From the NCBI RefSeq assembly GCF_050624435.1, contig NC_134539.1, positions 124,563,025-124,627,024 of the forward strand: a DNA stretch of 64,000 bases. Direction: 5' to 3'. A model generated the notes under the pieces. The model was given only the letters and a program-made list of their open reading frames with translations. It searched no databases and was not told the origin of the DNA. A program made the translations under genes and the position numbers. Shown in pieces: positions 26,197 to 36,310 of this stretch. Source of the stretch: Tenrec ecaudatus (taxonomy: Eukaryota; Chordata; Mammalia; Afrosoricida; Tenrecidae). Every line of letters begins with the position of its first letter. The first letter of the stretch is position 1.

Positions 26197-26945
26197 TTGT
26201 TGTTGTGATGTGCCATTGGGCTGATGCCAACCCATCGTGACCCTGTGCACAACAGATCCAAACACTGCCTGGTGCGGCACTGTCCTCACGGTTCCTGTAC
26301 TCCAGCCCAGTGTGGCAGCCAGTGGGTCAGTGCAGCTCCTGAAGGCCTCCCTCTTGTTCCCTGACCCTCCACTTGACCAAGTATGATGTCCTTCGCCAGG
26401 GACTGGTCTCTCCTGACAACATGCCAAAGTTTGTAAGTTAAAGTCTTGCCATTTTTGCCTCTGAAGGAGCACTCTGGCTGTCCTTCTCCCGAGACGGGTT
26501 TGTTTGTCCTTTTGGCCGTCCGTGGTATGCTTAGCATTCTTTGCTGGCTCCACAATTCAAGCACATCGATTCTTCTTCTTTGGCTTTTCTTGTTCAATGT
26601 CCAACTTTCACGTAAACATGAGACAATTGAAAATACCAAGACGTGGGTCAGGTGCACCTCAGCTCTCGAAGTAACCTCCTTGCTTCTCAATATTCTAACG
26701 AGGTCTTGTGCAGCAGATTTACCCAATGCAATATGTCCTTTGATCTCCTGACTACTACTCTTATGAGCATTGATTGTGGATCCAAGCAAGAGGAGATCCT
26801 TGACCACTTCAATCTTCTCTCCATTTATCGTGACCTTACCTACCGGTCCATTTGGGAGGACTTGGGTCTTTTTTTCATCGAGTTGTAATCCATACTGAGG
26901 GCTGCAATCCTTGATTTTCAGCATGGGGGATGAGCAGGCCTTAAA
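26197..26945 (-). pseudogene. RTE/BovB-like LINE, 3' end of reverse-transcriptase ORF
   Basis: The minus strand encodes the C-terminal part of an RTE-clade polyprotein, which copies its own RNA (and SINE RNAs) into the genome. Visible motifs in order are YGLQLDEKKTQV (RT domain), EVVKDLLLLGSTI, EIKGHIALGKSA, SCLRESWTLNKKSQRRR, LELWSQQRMLSI and GTRGRPSGAAL near the end. The frame stays open for roughly 220 codons, unusual among the retroelement relics here, so this copy is comparatively young or lucky. The endonuclease and the RT catalytic YADD region are absent: it is 5'-truncated and dead. The 3' end lies at about 26197, with a (TTG)n-type remnant beyond it. Confidence 0.8.
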
Positions 26946-27769
26946 TGCCAGACAACTGAGAATCCTGGCACGGTCAAGTTGACCTAAGCCCTCACTGTCG
27001 CACCTTCTGCGCCTTATTCCACCCCAGTCAGCATCTGGGGCCCAACAGAGACCTTGGAGAGTATTTGTTGAATGAATGAACCCGGAGAGATGCCGTTTTC
27101 TTTTTGGAGAGTACGTTTTTGAGTACCAAACTCGAACCAGATTGTGGCTGAGGTGGGACCTTGTCCACTCTGAAGCCCCCACACTGACACACGGCAAGAG
27201 GAAGACAGCTATGGTGCTGACTGTGCTGGGCTGGGCTCCCTCCGGGCGGGTGGGTGGTCAGAGGGGGCTCCTGAGAGGTGGAGCTGGTGGCTGGGGTAGA
27301 CAAGTTTAACTCTGCGTTTGCTGCTGACAAATTATGTAGGAAACACCGGATTGTTTTTCAAGGTCCTCCTGGGGAGCTCCGTCGACACCTACGCATGTCC
27401 AGGATTATCTCCTGAATAATAAACAAGCAGATATGGGCCCCTGGGCATTATCACCAGCTCTCCCTGGCTCCTGCCAAGTGAGGCGAGATGACCCAGCGCC
27501 ATCTCCGTGTTGAGGGTCAGGCTGCTCCGCTCTCCCGGAGCACATGGTCTGCTTAACGCTGGCTTCCCGCCAGGAGCCAGCCCCCTGCCTGGTGTAAGTG
27601 TCCCTTTGGCTCCTCCAGCTTCCAGGCCTCTAGGACAGAACGTCAGGGACAGTGGGCCGATGGCACCACCGCTGTGACAGGGTCTCTGGAGGGCTCCGTG
27701 CCGGGGTTCCTGCCCGGTCACGCTCACAGGGTTAGAGCAAGAGGCAGTGGGTTTGCTGGGCTTACGGCT

Positions 27770-27990
27770 GCATCGCATCGGGCATTCTCTGCTGCTGGGG
27801 CCACGCTGTTCTCCACTGCGCTTCGCCTCTCCGTGTGTCTCTCACGAGGATGCTTGTCACTGGAGGATCGGGCCAGCTCACGAACCCTAATGATGTCTGC
27901 AAAGATCCATTCTCAGATAAGGTCACCTTCACACGGTCCCAGAATGATGGCTAGACGGATCTTTAGGGGCCATCATTCAGCCTAGTATAC
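27770..27990. repeat. old eutherian interspersed repeat, 3' part
   Basis: CTAATGATGTCTGCAAAGATCC, TCAGATAAGGTCACCTTCACACGG and GGGGCCATCATTCAGCC match the layout of a widespread old mammalian repeat ending 'GGGGACACAATTCAACCC'. Family not assigned. Confidence 0.4.
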
Positions 27991-28065
27991 CAGGCCACAC
28001 CTCGTCATCTGACATGAAATCATATGCCCTGCTGTTTTTTTCTGCCTCCCCAGAATAAAATGGAA

Positions 28066-28089
28066 GTGTCTCTCTCTCTTTCTCTCACA

Positions 28090-28122
<33 letters not shown>
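28066..28122. repeat. (CT)n(CA)n microsatellite
   Basis: TCTCTCTCTTTCTCT followed by a long CA run interrupted once by CATACAC. Confidence 0.9.
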
Positions 28123-29070
28123 TGCGCTTCATCCTAGAAAAATGCCGATTTATAGCTCAAGAAGGCAAAGCTTGTCTTTGGCACCAATTTCCAACTCTGA
28201 CTTTCCCATGGTTGGATGTGAAAAGCCAGGGAGACAGGCCAGCTGAGCCAGAGGGCCTGGTAACCGGAGCACCAGAATGTTCTAGAGTCCCCATAGCATT
28301 CTGGCCATGTCTCTCCTGGCCTCCTGGGCCACCTCCCCTCTAATGCAGTATGCCACGGGGTCGGCCCTGTGTACCCCTCCCCCCTGTGGACTGCCGAAGC
28401 ATCAGACTGCCTTCTTAAAAGAACCCCTTTGAACACCTATAAAGTCTAAGAAGATCCGATTTAGAAAACTCTCATCGGCAGGATGTGAGTCCCCTGAGCC
28501 TGTGGCCACTGATAATTAATATTAATGGGACTAGATGACAGATGTTTATTGCTCAACTGACAGATACTTTGCTAAACCCCTCAGGGGCTACTTTAAGATC
28601 TAAAGGACTGGGATGTGCTTTACTGTCATGCTGGAAAGACTCAAAGTCTCAGGACCTAAGCTACATTTCTTATATAGGAGAACCCAGTGACTCGTAGGCA
28701 GTCTCTGCCTGGAACAAAGAAAGAAAAGGATTGTGTGGACAGCCATTGCTTACTGACCCTTCAGAATGGCTCCTCTAGCCGGAAGTGAGGCTGCAGGTGG
28801 CATGGTACAGTAGATGGAATGCGGGGCGAAGCTCTGGAAACCCCAGCCTGGCCCAGCACATCGGCTCCTTGGCCAGCCATCCAACCTTCCTGCTTGATTG
28901 TGAAATAAGACGGCTGAGCCGCATGGGTTCTCACGTCCCCTTCTTTGTGCGCAGGTGTCCGGGAAGCTGACGGAGCCAGTCTGGCCTCAGACAGACCAGT
29001 TGAAAACAAGCATACACTGCCACCGGTCAACACAGACAGTCTTCTTCATTTTCACGGACCTATCGTTTAC
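28123..29070. other. intergenic, no gene
   Basis: Unique sequence. A possible homeodomain-type motif (GATAATTAATATTAATGG) is at about 28510-28527. No coding similarity. Confidence 0.35.
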
Positions 29071-29072
29071 GA

Positions 29073-29267
29073 GGAGCCTGGTAAAGTAGTCCCCGGGCGT
29101 AGCAGGTTGCTCATCGGGTTGCTAACTTCAAAGTTAGTAGTTCGAAACCACTCATCCCTCCACAGGAGAAAGAAGAGGCTTTCTACTCCTGTCAAGGTTT
29201 TCAGATGTGGAAACCCACGGCGGCTTTCCTGTCCTGTCCTGTAGGGTCTAGATGCGTCATAACCAAC
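29073..29267 (+). repeat. AfroSINE-like SINE
   Basis: GGAGCCTGGTAAAGTAG 5' end, ATCGGGTTGCTAACTTCAAAG, GTAGTTCGAAACC B-box core, AGGCTTTCTACTCCTGTCAAGG and TAGGGTCTAGATGCGTCATAACC tail. It abuts an RTE fragment immediately downstream. Confidence 0.7.
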
Positions 29268-29290
29268 TGCTTTACCAAGTGTGATGTCCC
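29268..29290 (-). repeat. RTE LINE fragment, first part (split)
   Basis: TTTACCAAGTGTGATGTCC matches the RTE segment 'CTTGACCAAGTATGATGTCC' in the larger copy at 26377-26393. The RTE sequence is interrupted here by the LTR-like element and resumes at about 29836. Confidence 0.55.
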
Positions 29291-29835
29291 TGTTAGTCCG
29301 GGTGGACTAGAGATACAAATCAAACCCATAAACTCCTATGCGTATAAGACAGAGTTTTATAGAAAGGGTAATTGTACATTAAGAAAGCATCCCAACCAAG
29401 CCCATGGCCCAATATTAGCCCATACGTCTGATACCAATCTATAAGGTCTTCTTCAGACTCATGAAGCACATGCAATGATGCTGAATACAGGGTGGTCACA
29501 GGCCAGTGGGTAGAACAACTTTGGATCCAGTGGTGTGTCAGCGCTGGCAGGGGCCTCTACGTGACTTCTCCGGCTTCTGCGGTCTGGTTGCATCACGGTA
29601 GGTCCATGTGGCTTCTCCAGCTCGGCACTAGCATGGTGCCATGTGTCTTGTCAGCTGCAATGTCTCTCAGGGAGTGAGCAGAGAGATAGAAGTGTCTCCC
29701 GCCTCCAAGGAAAAAACGACAGGAGTTCCCAGAATTCTCAGGAGAAGGCCATGCCCACACAGAGGCCTCATTGGCATCTAGATTGACAGGCTAGACTCCA
29801 CTCCTTCACCACAATGCTTTCAAGTTCACAAACGA
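29291..29835 (-). mobile_element. solo-LTR-like element nested in an RTE copy
   Basis: Starts TGTTAGTCCGGGTGGACTAGAG, the complement of the family 3' end CTCTAGTCCACCC..CTAACA. It continues with TTTTATAGAAAGGGTAATTG, ACTCATGAAGCACATGCAATGATGC, GGTCCATGTGGCTTCTCCAG and GATTGACAGGCTAGACTCCACTCC. The same modules in the same order occur in the plus-strand copies at 32856 and 61311. The right terminus is eroded. Confidence 0.55.
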
Positions 29836-29945
29836 AGCTATACTCCTTCTCCAATAGCGGTCCCTCCTAATCACATGTCCAAAGTACATGAGATGGAAGT
29901 CTTGTTAGCCTTCCTGTCAAGGACCATTCTGGTTGTTTTTCCTAT
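29836..29945 (-). repeat. RTE LINE fragment, second part
   Basis: CCTTCTCCAATAGCGGTCCCTCCTAATCACATGTCCAAAG then TCTTGTTAGCC and GACCATTCTGGTTG continue the RTE 3' sequence exactly where the left fragment stops. Confidence 0.55.
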
Positions 29946-30928
29946 AAAACAGCTTTGTTCATTCTGTCGACAGTCCCTGGTATAGAAGGACAAGCCGAAA
30001 AGAATCACAGCAAACTCACAGAAATCTTTAGTAAACAAAAATTGCCCAAAGTGAAGCCGTTGTTTCTCGAGATCTCCTCTGTCAAGGCCTGTGCGCTCCA
30101 AAGGCGGGCTTTCCATCTCCCCACCCTGCCTGGAGGGGCCCGGCTCCCGTGGGTTTATTGACACCACAGCAGCACAGCGGCTTTGACGTGCTCCGGGGAC
30201 TCGGGTCACACTCCCTGGGAAGGCCTTTGGTGAAAAAGCACAAGTCTGACACGACGAGATGAGGGCTGAGGCATGGGTGGGGGTCGTCCAGTGAGACCCT
30301 TGAAGAAATAGCGGTGCACTATTGTGCCGGGGGTGGGGGCTTCCTCTGCACAATCCTTCGGCCCTTTCTCATCAGCATAGTCTTCGATTTTCCTAAAACA
30401 CCTTCCTGAGGAGCTCCTGGGATCTCCAATGCAGAGGCTGTAACTCTGAGCTGCCTTCTGCGCCTGGAACGTAACTGGCCCAGCAGATGCTCTGTGAGGG
30501 CACTGTTAGGACTGGACCTTTAAAAAAGATGTAATTGAACACGTTTCTTAAGTATTTTTTTATTGATTCTGCAGAAATGTTTTCTTGTGAATGAGGTGAA
30601 AGTTCACAAAGCAGATCTTCAGTTTTCCATTGAGCAATTCATGACATCTTGCTCCATCCCGGACACTGCAATCCCACCGTGTCACATCACTCATCCCCTG
30701 CCTCCCTGTTTCTGTGGCCCCTTCCTTCCTCACCCGCTGAGCGTTGTGCTTGGGCCAGTACTGCCCTTTGGATCTGGACCGGCTCTCTGTTCCGGGGAGG
30801 GAACATAGAGGGCTCTGATGTCCGCAGAGGACTGAGCCGTGAAGGTGAGGTCATTTCCAGAGTGAGGTGGCTCAGAGCCACAGTCCTGAGGGTCCCCCAG
30901 TCTCTCTCCAGCCGGGAAGCCTGGCATT
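29946..30928. other. intergenic, no gene
   Basis: Unique sequence with T-rich stretches near 30548-30562. No gene or clear repeat recognised. Confidence 0.35.
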
Positions 30929-31796
30929 AAAAAAAAAATCATTTTATTGGGGGCTCGTATAATTCTTATCACAATCCATCCATCCATTGTGTCAAACACA
31001 TTTGTTGCTATCATCATTCTCAAAGCATTTTCTTTCTATTTGAGCCCTTGGTATCAGCTCCTAAATTTTTTCCCTCCCTCCCCCACCATCCCTCTCTCAT
31101 GAACATTTGATAATTTATAAATTATCATTATTTTTTCATGTCTTATACTGACTGATGTCTCCCTTCACCCACTTTTCTGTTGTCCGTTCTCCTGGGAGGG
31201 GGATATACGTAGATCATTGTGACCAGTTCCCCGTTTCTCCTCCCACCTTCCTCTTACCCTCTTGGTATCACTACTCTCATTATTGGTCCTGAGGGGTTTA
31301 CCTGTCCTGGACTCCCTGTGCTTCCAGTTCTTATCTGGACTCGTGTACATCCTCTGATCTAGCCAGATTCACAAGGTAGAATTGGGATCATGATAGTGTG
31401 TGTGTGTGGTGGGGAGGATGCATTAAAGAACTAGAGGAAAGTTGCATGTTTCATCAGTGGTATACTGCACCCTGACTGGCTGGTCTCTTCCTTGTGACCC
31501 TTCTGTAAGGAGAGTCCAATTGTCTACAGATGGGCTTTGGTTTCCATTCCACGCTCCCCCCTCATTCACATTTATATAATTTTTTTGTTCTGGGTCTTTT
31601 ATGCTTGATACCTGATCCCGTTGACATCTCGTGATCACACAGGCTGGTGTGCTTCTTCCATGTAGGCTTTGTTGCTTCTAAGCTAGATGGCCACTTGTTC
31701 ATCTTCCAGCCTTTAAGACCCAGACACTATCTTTTTTGATAGCCGGGCACCATCGGCTTTCTTTATCACATTTGCTTATGCACCATTTTGTCTTTA
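30929..31796 (-). mobile_element. LINE-type retroposon 3' region, diverged copy
   Basis: ATCATTTTATTGGGGGCTCGTATAATTCTTATCACAATCC at the 3' end, then GAGCCCTTGGTATCAGCTCC, TTATAAATTATCATTATTTT, TTTTCTGTTGTCCG and GCTGGTGTGCTTCTTCCATGTAGGC in the family order. This is the 'ATCC ATCC' subtype with ATTTTATTGGGGGC rather than ATTTTATTAGGGGC. No convincing TSD. Confidence 0.65.
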
Positions 31797-32084
31797 AACC
31801 TGAATATATATATATATTTCCTGTTTCCTGCCCCCAACCTTAGTACTTTATTTAGGAACTTCTTATTTTGGACTTAACACCCACAAACACCCTAAGACAG
31901 GTGTATTACTGAGAGAAGCTTTCTGCACCTTGCCCCCCACCCCCACCCCACTGATCACAGAGACATGTTTGAATGTATTCTGTTTGGAATAAACCCATGC
32001 ATGCATGAGCTGGAGTCCCAGTAGCAATGCCTTGGGACTTACTCTGATACATAGGTGGTCTTGTATTATATGTATCTCTCCATA

Positions 32085-32190
32085 ATTTGATTTTTTTGGC
32101 TATTTTTATTTTGAAATGTATCTGTGTTGTCCTGTGTATCACTCTAGCAAATTCATTTTCACAGCTGCATAGTATTCCACCACAAGAGAC
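32085..32190. repeat. old L1 3'-end fragment
   Basis: GCAAATTCATTTTCACAGCTGCATAGTATTCCACC resembles the 'GCTGCATAGTATTCCATTG' portion of old L1 3' ends. Short and diverged. Confidence 0.35.
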
Positions 32191-32200
32191 AAATACATTT

Positions 32201-32408
32201 GGCACTGTTTAAGAGCACAACCCTTGAGCCAGACTGACTGGCTTCAAACCCTGGCTCTGCCACTTACTACTTCTGTGAACTTTGACTAATTTCTTAACCT
32301 CTCTGTGTCCCCATTTACTAAATGGGACTAATGATAGCACCCGCTTTGGTGTCGAGGTGAAGATGAAGTAGGTTGATTAATGTAAAGCACTTGCACTGTG
32401 CCTGGTAC
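32201..32408 (+). repeat. MIR SINE
   Basis: Well-preserved MIR: TTAAGAGCACAACCCTTGAGCC, CTGACTGGCTTCAAACCCTGGCTCTGCCACTTACTA, TTTCTTAACCTCTCTGTG, TAAATGGGACTAATGATAGCACC and AAGCACTTGCACTGTGCCTGGTAC. All MIR landmarks are in order. Confidence 0.9.
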
Positions 32409-32475
32409 ATCAACCGAAACCCAAACTTAAACCCAACTGAACCCATTGCCACCAAGTTGATTCCACAGGCACTCT
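32409..32475 (-). repeat. SINE 3'-tail fragment
   Basis: CAACTGAACCCATTGCCACCAAGTTGATTCC is the reverse complement of the SINE/RTE tail. Confidence 0.45.
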
Positions 32476-32653
32476 TTCAAATTCGCTTTCATGGTTTGCA
32501 TTTCTGCAAGTGGGCATGTTTACAGCCTTTTGCCGTCTACAGGATGCTGCGGGGAACACTATGGCAGTTCCTTTGTGCACATGTGCAGGGCCAGTTCCTC
32601 TGAGCCAGGGCGTACACCCAGGGCTGGGATTGCTGGGCTGTGGGGTGAGCCCA

Positions 32654-32816
32654 GGAGCCCTGGTGGTGCAATGGGTGAGTGCTTGCCTACTGATGGGAAG
32701 GCTGGCAGTTCGAACCCACTCAGTGCTCTGCGGCGGGAGAAAGACCTGGTGACCTGTGACAGCACCTGGGTCACTGTGAGGTGGAACCCACTTCACGGCA
32801 CCCAATGCCAACAAGG
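32654..32816 (+). repeat. AfroSINE-like SINE with intact Pol III boxes
   Basis: Best 5' end in the window: GGAGCCCTGGTGGTGCAATGG. The A box TGGTGCAATGG (32664-32674) fits TRGYNNARNGG exactly and the B box AGTTCGAACC (32707-32716) differs from GGTTCGANNCC at one position. It continues GGGAGAAAGACCTGGTGACCTG and ends with a truncated tail (CACGGCACCCAATGCC). It serves as the sense-strand reference for the other copies. Confidence 0.85.
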
Positions 32817-32855
32817 TCAGCACATCCCCAGCCTTCTGGATGCTGGGACGGTGCC

Positions 32856-33356
32856 TGTGGCAGTGACATCATCTCCTGTCAACTTGCGAAGGGGAGGAGT
32901 CTAGCCTCTCATCAGGTCACAGCTTGATGACCTCATTTTGGAGGCATGAAGGAGATAAATAACTCACTGGAGGCCAGACTCACACTCGCTCTCTGTTTTG
33001 TTTTCCTGCTGACAAGCCACATGGAGCCACTCTGATGGAGCCAGAGCCCTGGAGCTGGAGAAGCCACATGGAGACCCACGCCATGCTGAGATGCTTCCAC
33101 TGCCACTGGATCCACAAGACTTTCCACTCACTGGTCTGTGATCTTCCTGCATTCAACATCATTGCATGGCTGCATGAGTCTGAAGAAGAATGTATAGACT
33201 GGTATCGGACATATGGACTAATATCGGACTTAGGGACTTGATCTAGACTGGGCTGGGCTGTTTCTTCATATACAATTACTCTTTGATATAAAGTTCTCTA
33301 TTACACATATATGAGTGTCTATGAATTTGTTTCTCTAGTCAACCCGTAGTAGCACA
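32856..33356 (+). mobile_element. solo-LTR-like element, 501 bp, 5-bp TSD
   Basis: Begins TGTGGCAGTGACATC and ends CCCGTAGTAGCACA, i.e. TG...CA. Flanking pentamers GTGCC and GTGTC match 4 of 5. Internal modules are AGCTTGATGACCTCATTTTGG, GGAGATAAATAACTC, AGAAGCCACATGGAGACCC, CACTGGATCCACAAGACTTTCC, GGACATATGGACTAATATCGG and TTGATATAAAGTTCTC. A TATA-like box near the 3' end and TG...CA ends with a 5-bp TSD fit an LTR. Family unassigned. Confidence 0.6.
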
Positions 33357-34349
33357 GTGTCCTCTAGTGTGACTGCGTCCCCCCACACGCCCACCCTGTC
33401 CACTTCTCCAGGTTGTTTCCATGGATGACTTTTGCTTTGGCTTCGCCTAATCATTCTCTCTGTCCCCAGACCCCCATCCGTTTACCTTTTGTCTGGGAAG
33501 GTGTTTCTGTAGGCATTCTCCAATCTGCCCCTCCCTGTTTTTCCTTTGACTGGAGAAGGCACAGGTACACAAGCTGTAGGTCGGGAGCCCCGATGAAGAA
33601 GGCAGCATAGAGGGTTGCCTGCGCTTCCTGCCTTGACCGTGTCCTTCTGGCTCTTCGGCGTGGTCAGGCTGCTAGCTCGCTGTCATTAGAGGCTGACGTC
33701 GGCTGAGTTCTTGGCAGGTAGAAACCCAAAATAACCAGTTGCCAACAAGCCTCTGACTCATGCTGCCCCAAGGGTGTCAGAGTAGCCCTGTCCCCAGGTC
33801 TTTCTCCCACGACAGCTCCAGGAACTCCAACCTTGAACCTCCAGCCTTCTGGTTAGGAGCTGGGCTCCAGGGACGTGATCTTGCTCCATCCCACAGGAAC
33901 CCATGCAACAGAACTGGTATTCCCAGAGACTTGCCTTGAGTGAGAGTCTGAAGCCGGACCTGCAACTCTTAACCAGAGGTCTCCCATAGGGCTGCCTCGT
34001 CAAGGGACTGGACTTCACCGCTCAGCTTTGGGGGGTTCGCATAGGACGGCCTCACACATGGCGCCCCTGGAGTGGTGCGGAGCAGTGAGCCTGGCCTTGG
34101 ACGGAGAGACAGCTGGAAGATGAGCTGGCCCCGGTCTGATAGGCGGCGAAGAGGAGGCCCCACTCCCACGGAGGAGCCGGGCCACTCTGGATTGATAGGC
34201 TTTTCTTAAGGTCAGGTTTTCTCATGTTTCAGCCGTCTACTGGCAGGCGGCCTTCCACCCATCCAAACATTTGTTTAGGGCGGGAGACACTGACACCGCC
34301 ACGCCAGGGCACGGGTGGGCTGCTCTCCGCGGTTTCTCCCCTGGCCACC
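33357..34349. other. intergenic, no gene
   Basis: Unique sequence with no recognised repeat or coding similarity. Confidence 0.35.
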
Positions 34350-34700
34350 GCAGACGTATTGAGCCATCCATTACGAGGGCGCCTCGCTCTGATGATGTGT
34401 TATGGATAAATCATTAAGGAGGCAGCTCACTGCGGTGATGTATTGGTGTAATAGATCATCAGAGTGAAGTCTTCTACAGACATACGGGCTGGCTCAAAGG
34501 GTGGTGTCATTCAGGGAAGAATTAGCTCAGCAGCCGATCGCGTTTAATTACAGGATAAAAGGCCTGTGAATGATAGGCTGGAGTCTGAGGCCCCAGCATT
34601 TTGATTCTCGATGTGAGAATATAATTGGGCTTCCTGAGAGAGTTTGTGATTATTTCCAAACAGCCTTCTGCGTTATCGCAGCGGCACCGCCTGGCACGTG
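34350..34700. promoter_or_regulatory. candidate conserved non-coding element (enhancer-like)
   Basis: Repeat-free, AT-leaning block unlike its flanks, rich in developmental transcription-factor cores: ATGGATAAATCATTAAGG, TTTAATTACAGGATAAAAGG (TAATTA at 34545-34550), TGAATGATAGGCTGG and AGAATATAATTGGG. This texture is typical of deeply conserved enhancers in gene deserts. In human, the nearby interval contains such elements around MSI2. Conservation itself cannot be tested here. Confidence 0.4.
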
Positions 34701-35552
34701 ACTGCAGGGCCCCTTTGAGGGGGTGGGATGTGGCCGGGCCCTTTCCCAGTGGGAACAGCTGCCGGACTCTGGTGTTTGCTGGTCCCAGGAGGGAAAATCC
34801 AGGGGGTCGGCCTTTCAGATGGGTCAAATGATGTCCTTAGCTGTGGGACCGTTGGAATGGAGTGATTTAATTCCCTATCAGATCTGCGTGCGGGGTGGGG
34901 GGGGGAGGGGGTAGGTTTGGGGAGCTGCTGAGGGTGCGGCAGAGCAAGGGCATCAGCACCTTAAGGTGAAGACTACTGATGTTGCTGCTGCCACCTGCTG
35001 CCGCTGAGTCCGTTCGGACTGCGGTGACCGTGGGGTTTTCAGAACTGCGACTTTTAAGACTCTGCCAGGCGAGGATCGTCTTAAACCAGGGCCAACCAGG
35101 GCCAACCTTGAACTTTCCCAGGCCTGAAATTTGGAACGTGGGCTGCCATTCTGCGTGAAGACGGAGTACCCCAGCAGAAGCTCAGCCTCACCTTGAGAGC
35201 ACAGCCCTGGACGGCCCCTGGTACAGGGTCTTCTCCCGTTGGCCACCTCTCCGCGTTCGGGCCACCTGTTCTCTGCTGCCCTCCCTTCCCACGAGGCTGC
35301 AGACCATGAAAGGAACCGTCTGCCAGTCGATCAGGATCAGGAAGGTCCTCCGGCCCAGAGCTGCTCTGTGCTCCCTCCTCTTCCTTCTTATCGTTCGCCG
35401 CATTTCTCATGTCTTTTCAGCAATCTCACACTACTTTAAAGGTCGCCCAAACAGGTTGATGCAAGTCTTTCAGTCATCTGCAGTAGGGAGTGCAATCTCC
35501 CACCGCTTTTCCAGGAATAAGAACTTCAGACCCAAGGGGGCTGTACTTGTTC
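34701..35552. other. intergenic, no gene
   Basis: Includes a G-run at 34895-34910 and a duplicated CCAGGGCCAA unit (35087-35106). Nothing coding recognised. Confidence 0.35.
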
Positions 35553-35905
35553 TTGTTATTAGGTGCCACTGAATCGGTTCCAAGCCATCGCAACCTTACG
35601 TACAACAGAGCAAACCACGGCCGGGTCCTCTGCCATCCTCACACTTGTTCTGATGTGTGAGCCCATTGCTGCAGCTCCTGTCCGTCCACCTCGTCGAGGG
35701 CCTTCCTCTTTTTCACTGACCCCCTGCTTTACCAAGCCCGATGCCCTTCTCCAGGGACTGCTCTCTCCCGACAAAGTGTCAGTAGTACGACTGCCAGGGG
35801 AAGTCTCACCATCCTTGCGTCTAAGGAGCATTCTGACTGTACTTCTTCCCAGACAGGCTTGTCTGTTCTTTTGGCAGCCCAGCGCTCTCAGTCTTGGTGT
35901 TACAA
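35553..35905 (-). repeat. RTE LINE 3' end
   Basis: Starts TTGTTATTAGGTGCCACTGAATCGG (complement of the RTE/SINE tail), then ACAACAGAGCAAACCACGGCC, GGCCTTCCTCTTTTTCACTGACC, ACCAAGCCCGATGCCCTTCTCCAGGGACTG and AGGAGCATTCTGACTGTACTTC. This is the same order as 26197-26500. Short and not coding. Confidence 0.75.
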
Positions 35906-35942
35906 AAGATCAACAGTCTGCATGCCTCAAGACAAACAATCC

Positions 35943-35945
<3 letters not shown>

Positions 35946-35984
<39 letters not shown>
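35946..35984. repeat. (CA)n microsatellite
   Basis: About 19 uninterrupted CA units. Confidence 0.95.
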
Positions 35985-35987
<3 letters not shown>

Positions 35988-36310
35988 TTAAAATTGCTCT
36001 TACTAAGGGCTGCAGTTTGCAGAGAGCTGGTTTAGCATCCTGAAGGAAAGTGAGCTCTGGCGGAGGGTAGGAGACTGGACAAGGAAAGAGTTTGCTAAGA
36101 GGTTGGATTCACCAGCTCTGGATTCTGGGTGGAGGCCCTGGGCCCTGAGGCTCCGCTCCACCTTCCAGGCATACTGGAAGGGTAACCCTGCTCCCTCAGT
36201 GCCAGGTTGCCCCATTCTTGTAGTCCAACAGGATGGAGAATTCACCCCTCCGGCCTGGCAGGCCTCTTCTTTCGCTCCTCAGGTATGGCAGTTCCAGCCC
36301 CTTGGCTTTC

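Noticed and set aside
26286-27197. 303-codon minus-strand frame as a host gene
   Set aside because: The recognisable part is the RTE reverse-transcriptase C-terminus; the first ~85 codons are unrelated upstream sequence that happens to be open.
32654-32740. Functional tRNA gene
   Set aside because: A and B boxes are present, but the sequence does not fold into an acceptor-stem cloverleaf and continues into the SINE body.
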